Assembly (NCBI GenBank): GCA_963742405.1
Contig: CAVUMB010000008.1
Location: forward strand, 1 to 64,000
Length of the DNA stretch: 64,000 nt
Source: JAGVSR01 sp963742405
GTDB lineage: Bacteria; Pseudomonadota; Alphaproteobacteria; Rhizobiales; Hyphomicrobiaceae
Direction: 5' to 3'
Position numbers and translations under genes: made by a program
Notes under the pieces: generated by a model
Seen by the model: the letters and a program-made list of their open reading frames with translations, nothing else
Database searches by the model: none
Told to the model about the DNA's origin: nothing
Shown: one piece after another, positions 45,050 through 54,532 of the stretch
Numbering within the stretch: the first letter of the stretch is position 1
Layout: each line of letters begins with the position of its first letter

Positions 45050-45374
45050 TCGAAACAGTGCCCCTCTGCACCGGCGGGGCTGAGCTCTGTCTCTCCTCGA
45101 TGGCGGGTAGACGAGGTCGCGCGGCCGGCGTGATGCCTAGACCGGAATGATAATGCTGCCACAGCCGGTTATGCGGCTCGAATGGATGCGCGTTGCCATG
45201 GGCTGCTTATGCGGCGGTGTCCCGCCGCCGTCAAGATGATGGCAACGCGGGAGAGATTTTGATGGCGCGCTGCGCCGCATTTGCTCCCCATTGCGCGCCT
45301 ATGCCATAGTTCCGGACCGATCAAAGACTTGGCAAGGATGCCGCCGTAACCCGTAGCACTGAGCCGGCGGAGAA
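45050..45374. other. Intergenic, no gene seen
   Basis: 325 nt between the divergent cysS and DUF2865 genes, presumably with both promoters. I see no convincing hairpin or coding stretch. Confidence 0.4.
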
Positions 45375-46499
45375 ATGACGAGCAGATACGACAAGACCGC
45401 GACTTCTCCACGCCGCTTTCGCATTTTGCCGGCGATGCTGGCGCTTGGCGCGTTGACGCTGTCGGCGTGGCCCGCTGCGGCCCAGTTTTCCTGGCCGTGG
45501 GAACAGCCCAAGCCGCGCCAGCCGGTCGAACAGGCGCCGCCGGTGTGGCGTCCGCCGCCGGAGACGGCGGCGCGGCCACCGGTTCCAGGCACCGCAGCCG
45601 TTGTGCCCGGCGGTCGTTCACCGGTTTGTTTGCAGCTGGAACAGCGCCTCGTGCAGGAAACCCAGAACGGCGGGCAATCGCGCGATGTGATCCCTATGGT
45701 CGAGGGGCAATTGCGACAGGTGGATCAGCAGCTGAGGCAATCGCAGTCGACCCTGGACAGCGGCTGCTATGAGTACTTCCTGTTTTCCAAGACGCTGCGC
45801 AACACCAAGAAATGCGTCGAGCTTTCGCGGCAGACGGACGATTTGAAGCGGCAGCGCACGGATTTGGAGAACCAGCGCAATCAGCTGATCTCATCGATGG
45901 GTCGTTCCTATACCGACGAGATCGTCCGCGAACTGGCGCGCAACAATTGCGGCGCCACCTATCAGCAGCAGGCTCGGCGAGCCGACCCCAATCCGTTCCA
46001 GTCGCTGTGGAATGAAGACGGCGGCGGCGGCGGCGGAGGTCTGGGCAATTCGTTCTCGAGCCTGCCCTACGCCACCTACCGGACGGTGTGCGTGCGGCTG
46101 TGCGACGGCTATTATTTCCCGGTCAGTTTTTCGACGCTACCAAACCACTTTGAGCGTGATGCCGAGGTGTGCACGTCAAAATGCGCCGCGCCGACGGAGC
46201 TTTACTATTATCAAAATCCCGGCGGATCGGTGGAGCAGATGGTGGGCGCGCAGACGAACACGCCCTACACATCGATGAAGTCGGCGTTCCGGTATCGCAA
46301 GGAATACGTGCAAGGCTGCTCTTGCAAACCGGAAGAATTTGATTCAGCAGCGCCGGGGAATGGCGGGGTTCCGCAGCAACAGGGCGCGGTGTCGCCGATG
46401 CCGCCGGCCACTCCGGTTACCGCACCGCCGCCAGCCACGACGGCGGCCGATGGCACGCCGGGTGCTGGCTGGTCGTCCGAAACGATCACACCGCAATAG
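45375..46499 (+). CDS. DUF2865 secreted protein
   Basis: 374 residues. Signal peptide (ILPAMLALGALTLSAWPAAA, cleaved near 36), Pro-rich linker (40-75), a coiled-coil segment (about 85-185, VEGQLRQVDQQLRQSQSTLD and KRQRTDLENQRNQLISSMGR), a Gly run and then the DUF2865 domain (about 225-310): TYRTVCVRLCDGYYFPVSFS, EVCTSKCAAPTELYYYQNPG, PYTSMKSAFRYRKEYVQGC. Its four or more Cys are conserved in the family and probably form disulfides in the periplasm. The family is nearly confined to Rhizobiales; function unknown. Confidence 0.9.
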   Translation: MTSRYDKTATSPRRFRILPAMLALGALTLSAWPAAAQFSWPWEQPKPRQPVEQAPPVWRPPPETAARPPVPGTAAVVPGGRSPVCLQLEQRLVQETQNGGQSRDVIPMVEGQLRQVDQQLRQSQSTLDSGCYEYFLFSKTLRNTKKCVELSRQTDDLKRQRTDLENQRNQLISSMGRSYTDEIVRELARNNCGATYQQQARRADPNPFQSLWNEDGGGGGGGLGNSFSSLPYATYRTVCVRLCDGYYFPVSFSTLPNHFERDAEVCTSKCAAPTELYYYQNPGGSVEQMVGAQTNTPYTSMKSAFRYRKEYVQGCSCKPEEFDSAAPGNGGVPQQQGAVSPMPPATPVTAPPPATTAADGTPGAGWSSETITPQ

Positions 46500-46521
46500 C
46501 TGCGCTTACACGCCACATTCA

Positions 46522-47886
46522 CTATGCCGTTTGGCCCAAGAGCCGGGCGCGGGCTTTCTCGCGGCCGATCAGCGGCAGCAGCAGCTTCAGTTCCGGGCCG
46601 CTGTCGCATCCGGTGAGGGCCAGCCGCAGCGGATGGAATAGGGCCTTACCCTTGGCCGCCGTCGCGGACTTGACCGCGTTGGTCCAAGCGTTCCAGGTGC
46701 TGTCGTCCCAGGGTTCGGGCGGCAACACTTCGGCGGCTTGGGCAAGGAAGCCGGCATCTTCGACGACGGGCTCCAATGGCCCATTGACGACCGACCACCA
46801 CTGAACGGCATCGGCCAAAACCGTGACGTTGCCGCGCACCGCGAGCCAGAACGGTTCACCGCCGCCGACCTTCATGTCATGCAGTCGATCGGCAACCTCG
46901 GCGTACGGCGTGGCGTGGAGAAAGCGGGCATTCAAGGCGCGCAGCTCCTGCGGGTCGAACCGCGCGGCCGAAGTGGAGACGTTGGACAGGTCAAGACGGC
47001 CGGCCAGTTCGTCCATCGACCGCATCGGCTCGATGGCGTCGGACGTTCCGATCAGCGCGACATAACTCGCGACCGCCATCGGCTCCAGATCGCGACTTCC
47101 CATCAACGCCATATCGCCTGAGCGTTTCGACATTTTGAGATCGCCCGCAGCGGTGAGAAGCGCGTGATGGGCAAACGCCGGCGGGCTCGCCCCCAGCGCA
47201 TGAAAGAGATCGACCTGCACACCGGTATTGGTGACGTGATCCTCACCGCGAATAATGTGCGTGATGGCGAAGTCGATGTCATCGACGACACTTGTAAAAG
47301 TGTAGAGGAACGTGCCGTCCTCGCGGATCAGCACCGGATCGGACAGTGAACCGAGATCGACCGTCTGATGGCCGCGGATCAGATCGTCCCAGGCGACGTT
47401 CGTCGGCTCGGGCGTCAAGTCGGCCGCGTCCTTGGTGTTGGCCAACCGAAAACGCCAATGCGGCGCGCGGCCTTCCGCGTCATGACGGGCAAGGTCATCG
47501 GGCGTGAGCTTCAGCGCGGCGCGGTCGTAGACGGGCGGACGGCCGGCGGCGAGCTGGCGCTTGCGGCGCCGGTCGAGTTCGTCGGTCGTCTCGTAGCAGG
47601 GATAAAGGCGGCCGCTGGCTTTCAACAGCGTTGCCGCTGAATTGTATCGGGCCGTGCGGTCAGATTGTTTGGCTTCGCGGTCCCAGGCGAAGCCAAGCCA
47701 CGTCAGATCATCGCTTATCTGGGCTGCAAACGCCTCCGTCGAGCGCTCGCGATCGGTGTCATCGAGGCGGAGAAGGAATGTTCCGCCGTGTTTTCTGGCG
47801 AAGAGATAATTCAGCACGGCGGTGCGCAAATTGCCGAAGTGCAGATAGCCGGTCGGGCTTGGCGCAAAGCGGAGATGCGGAGTCAT
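46522..47886 (-). CDS. gltX: Glutamyl-tRNA synthetase
   Basis: 454 residues from ATG 47886; the frame opens further upstream but RFAPSPTGYLHFGNLRTAVL must be the N-terminus. HIGH is the HFGN in that stretch and KMSKS is LKMSKRSGDMA. FLLRLDDTDRERSTEAFAAQ and IIRGEDHVTNTGVQVDLFHA are typical of the Rossmann core, and the C-terminal anticodon-binding helices end LLGQTA. It charges tRNA-Glu, or tRNA-Gln as well if no GlnRS exists. nadE ends 13 nt upstream, so both may be co-transcribed. Alphaproteobacteria often have two gltX genes; which one this is cannot be told. Confidence 0.93.
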   Translation of the reverse strand: MTPHLRFAPSPTGYLHFGNLRTAVLNYLFARKHGGTFLLRLDDTDRERSTEAFAAQISDDLTWLGFAWDREAKQSDRTARYNSAATLLKASGRLYPCYETTDELDRRRKRQLAAGRPPVYDRAALKLTPDDLARHDAEGRAPHWRFRLANTKDAADLTPEPTNVAWDDLIRGHQTVDLGSLSDPVLIREDGTFLYTFTSVVDDIDFAITHIIRGEDHVTNTGVQVDLFHALGASPPAFAHHALLTAAGDLKMSKRSGDMALMGSRDLEPMAVASYVALIGTSDAIEPMRSMDELAGRLDLSNVSTSAARFDPQELRALNARFLHATPYAEVADRLHDMKVGGGEPFWLAVRGNVTVLADAVQWWSVVNGPLEPVVEDAGFLAQAAEVLPPEPWDDSTWNAWTNAVKSATAAKGKALFHPLRLALTGCDSGPELKLLLPLIGREKARARLLGQTA

Positions 47887-47899
47887 GGGGTGCGCCTTA

Positions 47900-49646
47900 T
47901 CAACGGTCGCCGCCATCGGCGGGCGGGGGCATGATCTGCATCGACGCCGCATTTGCAGGCCGGACGTCGGCGTTCTCGCGAAATCGATTGGTGATCGGGT
48001 AGCGACGATCGCGGCCGAAATTACGGGCCGAAATCTTGACACCGGGAGCGGCCTGACGGCGCTTGTATTCGGCGAGATAGAGCAGTCGCTCGACCTTGCG
48101 GACGGTGGAAAGGTCATGGCCGCGCGCTCCGACGTCCGCCAGCGGCATTTCCTTTTCGACAAGGCAAAACAGAATGTCATCAAGCACGTCGTAATCCGGC
48201 AGGCTGTCCTGGTCGGTCTGGTTGGGACGCAATTCGGCCGACGGGGCTTTGGTCAGGATGCGCTCCGGGATGACGCGGCCGGTGGGACCCAGCGCGCCTT
48301 TCGGCACGATTGGCGTTGCGCCACCGGGAGAGGCGATAGACTTCGCCCTTGTAGAGATCCTTGATCGGATTGAAGCCGCCGTTCATGTCGCCGTAGAGTG
48401 TGGCGTAGCCGACGGACATTTCGCTTTTGTTGCCGGTCGTCAGAACCATCAAACCAAATTTGTTGGAGATCGCCATCAGGATCGTTCCGCGGGCACGGCT
48501 CTGCAGGTTTTCCTCGGTGATATCGGCGTCGCGGCCGGTAAAAAGGCCGGCCAGCGCACCGGAGAACCCGTCGACCGGTGATGCAATCGGGACAACATCA
48601 TAGGCAATGCCGAGGATGTTGGCGCAGGCAGCCGCATCTTCAAGGCTTTCACTCGAAGTATAGCGATAGGGCAGCATGACCGCGCGCACCTGCTCGGGCC
48701 CCAGAGCATCGACAGCGATCGCCGCAACAAGGGCGCTATCCACACCGCCCGACAGGCCGAGGACAACGCCGGGAAAGCCGTTCTTGCGCACGTAGTCTCG
48801 CAAGCCCAGCACGCAGGCGCTGTAGGCAGACGCATCTCCTTCGGGCAACACGGCGCGTTCGCCGGTCTTGCATAACCAGCGTCCCTCCGCACGCACCCAG
48901 TCGGTCACCGCGATGCGCTCTTCCCAGGCCGGCATCTGAACGGCAAGCGAGCGGTCGGCATTGAGCACGAACGACGCGCCGTCGAACACCAGTTCATCCT
49001 GGCCGCCGACAAGGTTGAGATAAACGAGCGGCAGGCCCGTGCCGGTCACGCGTGCGACCGCGACATTCATGCGCAAATCGGGCTTGGGCCAATCGAAGGG
49101 CGAGCCATTGGGCGAGATCAGAAGTTCGGCGCCGCATTCCGCCAGGCATTCGCACACCTGTTCCTTCCAGATGTCCTCGCAGATCGGTACGCCGATCCGC
49201 ACGCCTTTGAACATGACCGGGCCTGGTAGCGGACCTGGCGCGAATACGCGCAATTCGTCAAACACGCCGTAATTAGGCAGTTCGACTTTGCTGCGCACGG
49301 CCTTCACTTCGCCCTCGTCCAGCAGCACGATCGCATTGTAAACGCGAGGCTCGCTGCCGCCTTCCTCCGGCCAGATCGTTCCCGTCAGTACGGCGGGCCC
49401 TGGTCCCATAGTGCGCGCGAGATCTTCGACGGCATCCAGGGCGGCTTTGCGGAAGGCCGGTTTCAGCACGAGATCTTCAGGCGGATAGCCGGTGATGAAA
49501 AGTTCGGGAAAGACGACGAGATCGGCGCCGAGGCGGCCAGCCTCCGCTCGGGCGGCACGCAAGCGTGCAACGTTGCCGGCGATATCTCCGACGACGGGGT
49601 TGAGTTGTGCCAGAGCGATCCGGAGAGTTGAGGCAGGTAAGGTCAT
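47900..49646 (-). CDS. nadE: Glutamine-dependent NAD+ synthetase, one frame change
   Basis: Last step of NAD synthesis, amidating nicotinic acid adenine dinucleotide with glutamine nitrogen. ATG 49646 starts the nitrilase-like glutaminase domain: catalytic Glu in VVFPELFITGYPPEDLVL, Lys in RSKVELPNYGVFDE, Cys in VPICEDIWKEQ. The synthetase domain follows with the PP-loop LGLSGGVDSALVAAIAVDAL and TTGNKSEMSVGYATLYGDMN. At about 48315 the frame changes and the end (PKGALGPTGRVIPERILTKA to MPPPADGGDR) is read in the neighbouring frame. Joined about 580 residues, as usual for this fused type. The enzyme is essential, so the break is almost certainly a base error. Confidence 0.93.
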
Positions 49647-49694
49647 GCGGGGCTTTTACGGCGCTTGCCGTCCAGGGTCCACGGGGGAAAGCGC

Positions 49695-49856
49695 CTAATC
49701 ATCGTCGTCGTCGCACGGCACCGGAAATTCGTTGTCCGGTGACCAGCAGACGTCCGCCGAGCCGTCTTGTATCCGGGCCAAAGCCGGGGAAACCGCCAGA
49801 CCGCCGGTTAGCGCTAAAACAGCACACAGCAGGGCGAAGCGCAAATAATGCAACAT
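49695..49856 (-). CDS. Small secreted peptide with Asp tail, 53 aa
   Basis: ATG 49856 starts a clear signal peptide (FALLCAVLALTGGLAVSPALA), leaving about 27 mature residues: two Cys (VCWSPDNEFPVPC) that could pair and a C-terminal run of five Asp. The downstream end lies 48 nt from the nadE start, same strand. No family recognised. Confidence 0.5.
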   Translation of the reverse strand: MLHYLRFALLCAVLALTGGLAVSPALARIQDGSADVCWSPDNEFPVPCDDDDD

Positions 49857-49939
49857 GGTGTGCGACAACTCCAGCCGACGGGTTCCGATGGTGCCACAAA
49901 CCCGTCTAAGCTGCATGCGGGGATTAGAGGGAGACCGGT

Positions 49940-51277
49940 TTGAGCAATACGGCAACGGATGGTTCGCAACCGACCCTGAAGCGGTCGATAGGCCCCATCG
50001 AACTCACGCTATATGGCCTCGGCAGTATGCTGGGGTCGGGTATTTATGCGCTGATCGGGCAGGCGGCGGGCATCGTCGGCAATGCGGTCTGGCTCTCATT
50101 CCTGGCGGCGCTGTGTGCGGCCCTGCTGACCGCCATGAGCTATGCGTCCCTGGGATCTCGCTATCCACGGGCGGGAGGCGCGGCTTACGTGACCGAGCGG
50201 GCTTTCGGACGGCCTGTGTTCTCGTTCCTCGTTGGGCTGGCGCTGGTGTGTTCCGGCCTGACGTCGGTGGCGACCCAATCGCGCGTGTTCTCCGTCAATC
50301 TGGCCCAGCTTTTCGGCTGGGAGACGATTCCCATCGAGGCGCTGGCGCTCGGCTTCCTGCTGTTCATGGCCGGTGTCGTTTTTCGTGGCATTCGCGAGAG
50401 CATGTGGTTCAACGTTATCTGTACGGTCGTGGAAGCCTCGGGTCTTCTGATCGTCATCGCCGTCAGCCTCAGCTATTGGGGCAGCGTCGATTACTTTGAA
50501 ATACCGCCGGAAAAGGCAGACGTCGGCACGGCACTGCTTATTCTGCAGGGTTCGATCCTCACCTTCTTTGCCTTTATCGGGTTCGAAGACACCTACAATG
50601 TCGCTGAAGAAGTGAAGAACCCGGAACGCACGATCCCGATCGCCCTCGTCTCGGCGATGCTGCTGGCGACCGGGCTTTACATCGCCGTCGCGATCAGCGT
50701 CGTTTCCGTCGTGCCGTACCACGAGCTTGCACTGGCACCGGCTCCGCTGGCCGCGGTCATGGCGAAAGCAGCGCCCGCCTTTCCCGCATTTGCGCTGGTC
50801 GCAATCACCATGTTCGCGGTCGCCAATACGGCGCTCGTCAATTACGTGACGGCCTCGCGGATGCTGTACGGCATGTCAAACCAAGGTCTCCTGCCGGCGG
50901 TCGTGGGCCGTGTACATCCGGGCCGGCAAACGCCGCACATCGCCATTCTGATCCTGTTTGCGATCCTTGCTCCGCTGATGCTGTCGGCGACGATCAAGGA
51001 TCTGGCATCGGCGACCGTGCTTTTGCTCTTGTTCGCATTTGCGATCGTCAACGCGTCGCTCATCGTCTTGAAGCGGCGGGACGGTGAGCCGGTGGGCCAG
51101 TTCGAAGTCCCGCTTTTTGTGCCAGCGCTCGGTTGCGTGTTCTGCGTCGTGCTCATCATTGTGCGGATCGCGACGGGCGACTTCAAGGCGCCGCTGATTG
51201 CCGGCGTTCTGATTGCCGGGATCCTAGGGCTCTACTGGTTCTTGTCGCCGAAACGGTCAGCGCCGCAGGCTGATTGA
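49940..51277 (+). CDS. APC-family amino-acid permease
   Basis: 445 residues with about 12 membrane helices. The N-terminal signature GLGSMLGSGIYALIGQAAGI fits the first, unwound helix of APC transporters, followed by YASLGSRYPRAGGAAYVTER and FAFIGFEDTYNVAEEVKNPE in helix 6. It resembles cationic or broad amino-acid permeases; the substrate is not decided by sequence. Start TTG or GTG near 49940 after a GGGAGACCG site. Complete. Confidence 0.9.
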   Translation: MSNTATDGSQPTLKRSIGPIELTLYGLGSMLGSGIYALIGQAAGIVGNAVWLSFLAALCAALLTAMSYASLGSRYPRAGGAAYVTERAFGRPVFSFLVGLALVCSGLTSVATQSRVFSVNLAQLFGWETIPIEALALGFLLFMAGVVFRGIRESMWFNVICTVVEASGLLIVIAVSLSYWGSVDYFEIPPEKADVGTALLILQGSILTFFAFIGFEDTYNVAEEVKNPERTIPIALVSAMLLATGLYIAVAISVVSVVPYHELALAPAPLAAVMAKAAPAFPAFALVAITMFAVANTALVNYVTASRMLYGMSNQGLLPAVVGRVHPGRQTPHIAILILFAILAPLMLSATIKDLASATVLLLLFAFAIVNASLIVLKRRDGEPVGQFEVPLFVPALGCVFCVVLIIVRIATGDFKAPLIAGVLIAGILGLYWFLSPKRSAPQAD

Positions 51278-51316
51278 CCTGCGGTGCCGCCGACGCGAGA
51301 TAGCGGCCGATGCCGG

Positions 51317-52705
51317 TTACTCCGCCGCCTGCACGGGTTCGGCGAGGGAGCGCGCGTGACGTTCCTGCTTCATGCGCTCGGCGACAAGGAATGCCAGCTC
51401 CAACGCCTGGTCGGCGTTAAGGCGGGGATCGCAGTGCGTGTGATAGCGATCCTGCAATTCGGCTTCCGAAATGGCGGTGGCGCCGCCCGTGCACTCGGTC
51501 ACGTTCTGACCCGTCATCTCGACGTGAATACCGCCGGCGTGGGTGCCCTCCGCCCGATGCACATCGAAAAAGGCTTCGACCTCCTTGAGGATGCGATCGA
51601 ACGGCCGCGTCTTGAAGCCGGTTGCCGCCGAGATCGTGTTGCCGTGCATGGGATCGCACGACCAGACGACCTTGCGCCCGGCTTTCTCGACAGCGCGGAT
51701 CAGCTTGGGCAGATGCTTCTCAACCTTTTCGTGACCAAAGCGGCAGATCAGCGTCAGACGGCCCGGCTCGTTTTTGGGATCAAGCGTTTCGATCAATTTC
51801 AAAAGCCCATCAGGTTCCAACGTCGGTCCGCACTTCAGGCCGATCGGGTTCTTGATGCCGCGGAAATATTCGACATGGGCGTGGTCTGGCTGGCGCGTCC
51901 GGTCGCCGATCCACAGCATGTGGCCGCTGGTGGCGTACCAGTCGCCGCTGGTCGAGTCGCGGCGGGTCAACGCTTCCTCGTAGCCGAGCAGCAAGGCTTC
52001 GTGGCTCGTGTAGAAACTCGTCGCGCGCAATTGCGGGGTGTTCTCGCTCGTGATGCCGCACGCGCGCATGAACCCCACTGTCTCGGTGATGCGATCGGCA
52101 AGTTCCTGATAGCGATGCCCCTGCGGGCTGTCTTTCACGAAGCCCATGTTCCACTGGTGCACACGTTCGAGATCGGCATAGCCGCCGGTGGCGAACGCGC
52201 GGATGAGATTCAGCGTGGCGGCCGACTGGCGGTAGGCTTCAATCTGGCGCTGAGGGTCGGGGATGCGCGCTTCGGGCGTGAACTCCGGGCCGTTGATGAT
52301 GTCGCCGCGGTAGCTCGGCAGTTCGACGTCGCCCTGCTTTTCAGACGGCGATGAGCGTGGCTTGGCGAACTGACCAGCGATACGGCCGACCTTCACGACC
52401 GGGCTACCGCCGGCGTACGTAAGTACGACCGCCATCTGGAGAAAGACGCGGAAGAAGTCGCGGATGTTGTCGGCGCGGTGCTCAAGAAAACTTTCAGCGC
52501 AATCGCCGCCCTGAAGCAGGAAGCCGTGTCCTTCGCAGACCTGCGCCAGCGTCTTCTTCAGGTCACGGGCTTCGCCGGCGAAGACGAGCGGGGGAAAGGT
52601 CGCCAGCCGGGCCTCGGCGTCGGCCAAAGCCTTCGCGTCCGGATAATCGGGGACTTGGACGATTGGCTTCGAGCGCCAACTCTCGGGGGACCAATTCGCG
52701 GCCAT
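51317..52705 (-). CDS. Class II 3-deoxy-7-phosphoheptulonate (DAHP) synthase
   Basis: First step of the shikimate route: phosphoenolpyruvate plus erythrose 4-phosphate to DAHP. 462 residues, the plant/actinobacterial class II type. Visible are the metal-binding Cys in LLQGGDCAESFLEHRADNIR, KVGRIAGQFAKPRS, WIGDRTRQPDHAHVEYFRGI, NPIGLKCGPTLEPDGLLKLI, WSCDPMHGNTISAATGFKTR and GGIHVEMTGQNVTECTGGAT. All active-site blocks are intact. It stands alone between a permease and a YceI gene. Confidence 0.96.
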   Translation of the reverse strand: MAANWSPESWRSKPIVQVPDYPDAKALADAEARLATFPPLVFAGEARDLKKTLAQVCEGHGFLLQGGDCAESFLEHRADNIRDFFRVFLQMAVVLTYAGGSPVVKVGRIAGQFAKPRSSPSEKQGDVELPSYRGDIINGPEFTPEARIPDPQRQIEAYRQSAATLNLIRAFATGGYADLERVHQWNMGFVKDSPQGHRYQELADRITETVGFMRACGITSENTPQLRATSFYTSHEALLLGYEEALTRRDSTSGDWYATSGHMLWIGDRTRQPDHAHVEYFRGIKNPIGLKCGPTLEPDGLLKLIETLDPKNEPGRLTLICRFGHEKVEKHLPKLIRAVEKAGRKVVWSCDPMHGNTISAATGFKTRPFDRILKEVEAFFDVHRAEGTHAGGIHVEMTGQNVTECTGGATAISEAELQDRYHTHCDPRLNADQALELAFLVAERMKQERHARSLAEPVQAAE

Positions 52706-52886
52706 GGCACGCCTCTCCTGGAAATTGAAAAGACCGGAGTCGCCCGCGCAGGCCCTGCAGCCTTCGCAAGTTGCGACGATCCCGACCGTTCGGGGGTCTT
52801 ATACGACAAAGTATTCTGGTGTGAAAGCAGCCGGGCGGACGCCTTTAGGATGCAGGGTCAACGGACGGTCGGTGCAACTGCGGACC

Positions 52887-53663
52887 TTAGGGGAGCCGCT
52901 CGACAGCACCCGGCAGCGAGGGAATATCGGTTGGCACCTCGGGTGGCGGGGCGATCGCGTCGTTGGCGGTGGCTGTGTCGCGGGCCGGGTCCAGCGTGTC
53001 GGCGGGATCGGCGACAATCGGCAGTGAACGGCGGTACATTTCGGTTTCGATGGTGATGCGGATTTCGTCGGAGACGAAGGGGATTGTGCGGGTGAGGCCG
53101 AAGTCCGAACGGCGGATCTGCGTCTTGGCCGAAAAGCCGGATGCGTAGACGCCGGCAAAGGTTGGATTGATCGATGACAGGGGATGTTCTCCCGAGAAGT
53201 TCCAGATGACGTCGAGAACGACGGGCCGTGCGATGCCGTTCAACGTCAATTCGCCGGTAACCTCGGCCGTGCGCTGACCAGTGGGCGTGACGCTGACGCT
53301 TTTGAATGTGATGTCCGGATAGGTGTCGGGATTGAAGAACTCGCGCGAATTCAGGAGATGTTCGTCGAGCTTCTTCACGCCGGTCTGGATGGAGCGCAGC
53401 GGTATCGTGACGTCCACGGTGCTGGTGGCCGGACTGTTGGAATTGAAGTTCACGATCCCCTTCAGCTCGGTGAAACGGCCGCTCTGGCGCGACAGACCAA
53501 GATGATCCCAGGAAAAGCGGACCTCCGTGTGTTCGGGGTCCAGGTCGTAGACGTCGGCGCGCGCGGCGGTGAGGTTCAGCAGCGCCGCGGTGAGCAGGCC
53601 ACCGGCGGCCACGACGCGCCTCGTCCAGTTGCCGCCGCCGCGCGCGATCTTGAGCATCGTCAT
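52887..53663 (-). CDS. YceI-family periplasmic lipid-binding protein
   Basis: 258 residues. Signal peptide (VVAAGGLLTAALLNLTAARA, cut near 36) and then the YceI barrel: YDLDPEHTEVRFSWDHLGLS, FNPDTYPDITFKSVSVTPTG, VTGELTLNGIARPVVLDV, FGLTRTIPFVSDEIRITIET. YceI proteins bind polyisoprenoids, possibly ubiquinone precursors, in the periplasm. The C-terminal 45 residues are Pro/Asp-rich and not part of the barrel. Complete frame. Confidence 0.92.
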   Translation of the reverse strand: MTMLKIARGGGNWTRRVVAAGGLLTAALLNLTAARADVYDLDPEHTEVRFSWDHLGLSRQSGRFTELKGIVNFNSNSPATSTVDVTIPLRSIQTGVKKLDEHLLNSREFFNPDTYPDITFKSVSVTPTGQRTAEVTGELTLNGIARPVVLDVIWNFSGEHPLSSINPTFAGVYASGFSAKTQIRRSDFGLTRTIPFVSDEIRITIETEMYRRSLPIVADPADTLDPARDTATANDAIAPPPEVPTDIPSLPGAVERLP

Positions 53664-53730
53664 CGGGAAGGGCCTCCAAATATCAAGGCCTTGGCATCAT
53701 ATTGGTGTGGCCGTATTGCGGCGCAGCAAG

Positions 53731-54486
53731 CTAGAGCGACGCCGTCATACCGCCATCTACGACAAGCTCTGCCCCCGTCATATAGGCGCTGTCGTCGGAC
53801 GCGAGGAAGAGGGCCGCCTTGGCGATATCACCGACCGTTCCGAGCCGCTTCAGGAGCGTGCGATCGATCAGCCATTTCTCGAAAATCGGATTGCGCAAGA
53901 TGCGCTCGGTCAGCGCGGTTTCGATGTAGCCCGGTGAAAGGGTGTTCACGCGGATCTTGAAGGGCGCGTATTCGAACGCGAGCCCCTTGGTCAGCGCCAC
54001 GACGGCACCCTTGGTTGCCGAATAACCAACCAGTTGGCGCAAGCCTTTGCTGCCCATGATCGAGGCAATGTTGATGAGCGAAGCGCCCGGAGAGGCGCGC
54101 ATGAGCTCAAATGCGTCGCGAGCGACGCGAACGACACCGTCGAGGTTTACCTCCCGGATTTTCACCCAGTCGGCGTCGGTCATGTGGCGGAAGTCGCCGC
54201 GCACATTGAGGCCCGCGTTGTTGACGACAACATCGAGACGCCCGTGGTCGGCCGTGACGCGGCGCATCACCGCCGACACGTCCTGCCCCTTGGACACGTC
54301 CATGGCGGCGGCCGTTGCCTGTCCACCCTTGGCGACAATTCTGGCGGCGACATTTTCCGCCGCCGCGCCGTCGAGGTCGGTGACCCAGACGTGCGCACCT
54401 TCGGCGGCGAAGAGTTCAGCCGTCGCCAGGCCGATGCCGTTTCCCGATCCCGTGACGAGCGCTATCTTGTCGTGCAAGCGCAGCAT
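53731..54486 (-). CDS. Short-chain dehydrogenase/reductase
   Basis: 251 residues, classical SDR. NAD(P)-binding GSGNGIGLATAELFAAEGAH, Asp after beta-2 (WVTDLDG), which favours NAD, NNAGLNVRGDF, then Ser of INIASIMGSK, Tyr and Lys of VGYSATKGAVV, and VNTLSPGYIETALT. The end, GAELVVDGGMTASL, is typical of the 3-oxoacyl reductase-like group. Substrate unknown. It sits between YceI and gor on the same strand. Confidence 0.92.
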   Translation of the reverse strand: MLRLHDKIALVTGSGNGIGLATAELFAAEGAHVWVTDLDGAAAENVAARIVAKGGQATAAAMDVSKGQDVSAVMRRVTADHGRLDVVVNNAGLNVRGDFRHMTDADWVKIREVNLDGVVRVARDAFELMRASPGASLINIASIMGSKGLRQLVGYSATKGAVVALTKGLAFEYAPFKIRVNTLSPGYIETALTERILRNPIFEKWLIDRTLLKRLGTVGDIAKAALFLASDDSAYMTGAELVVDGGMTASL

Positions 54487-54532
54487 TGAGTGTGCCTCTT
54501 ATCGTTGTTTTCCAGCGCCAGCGAAAAATGCA

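Noticed and set aside
45169..45621. Open frame of 150 codons antisense to the start of the DUF2865 gene
   Set aside because: Pro/Ala/Arg-rich shadow of a GC-rich signal-peptide and linker region.
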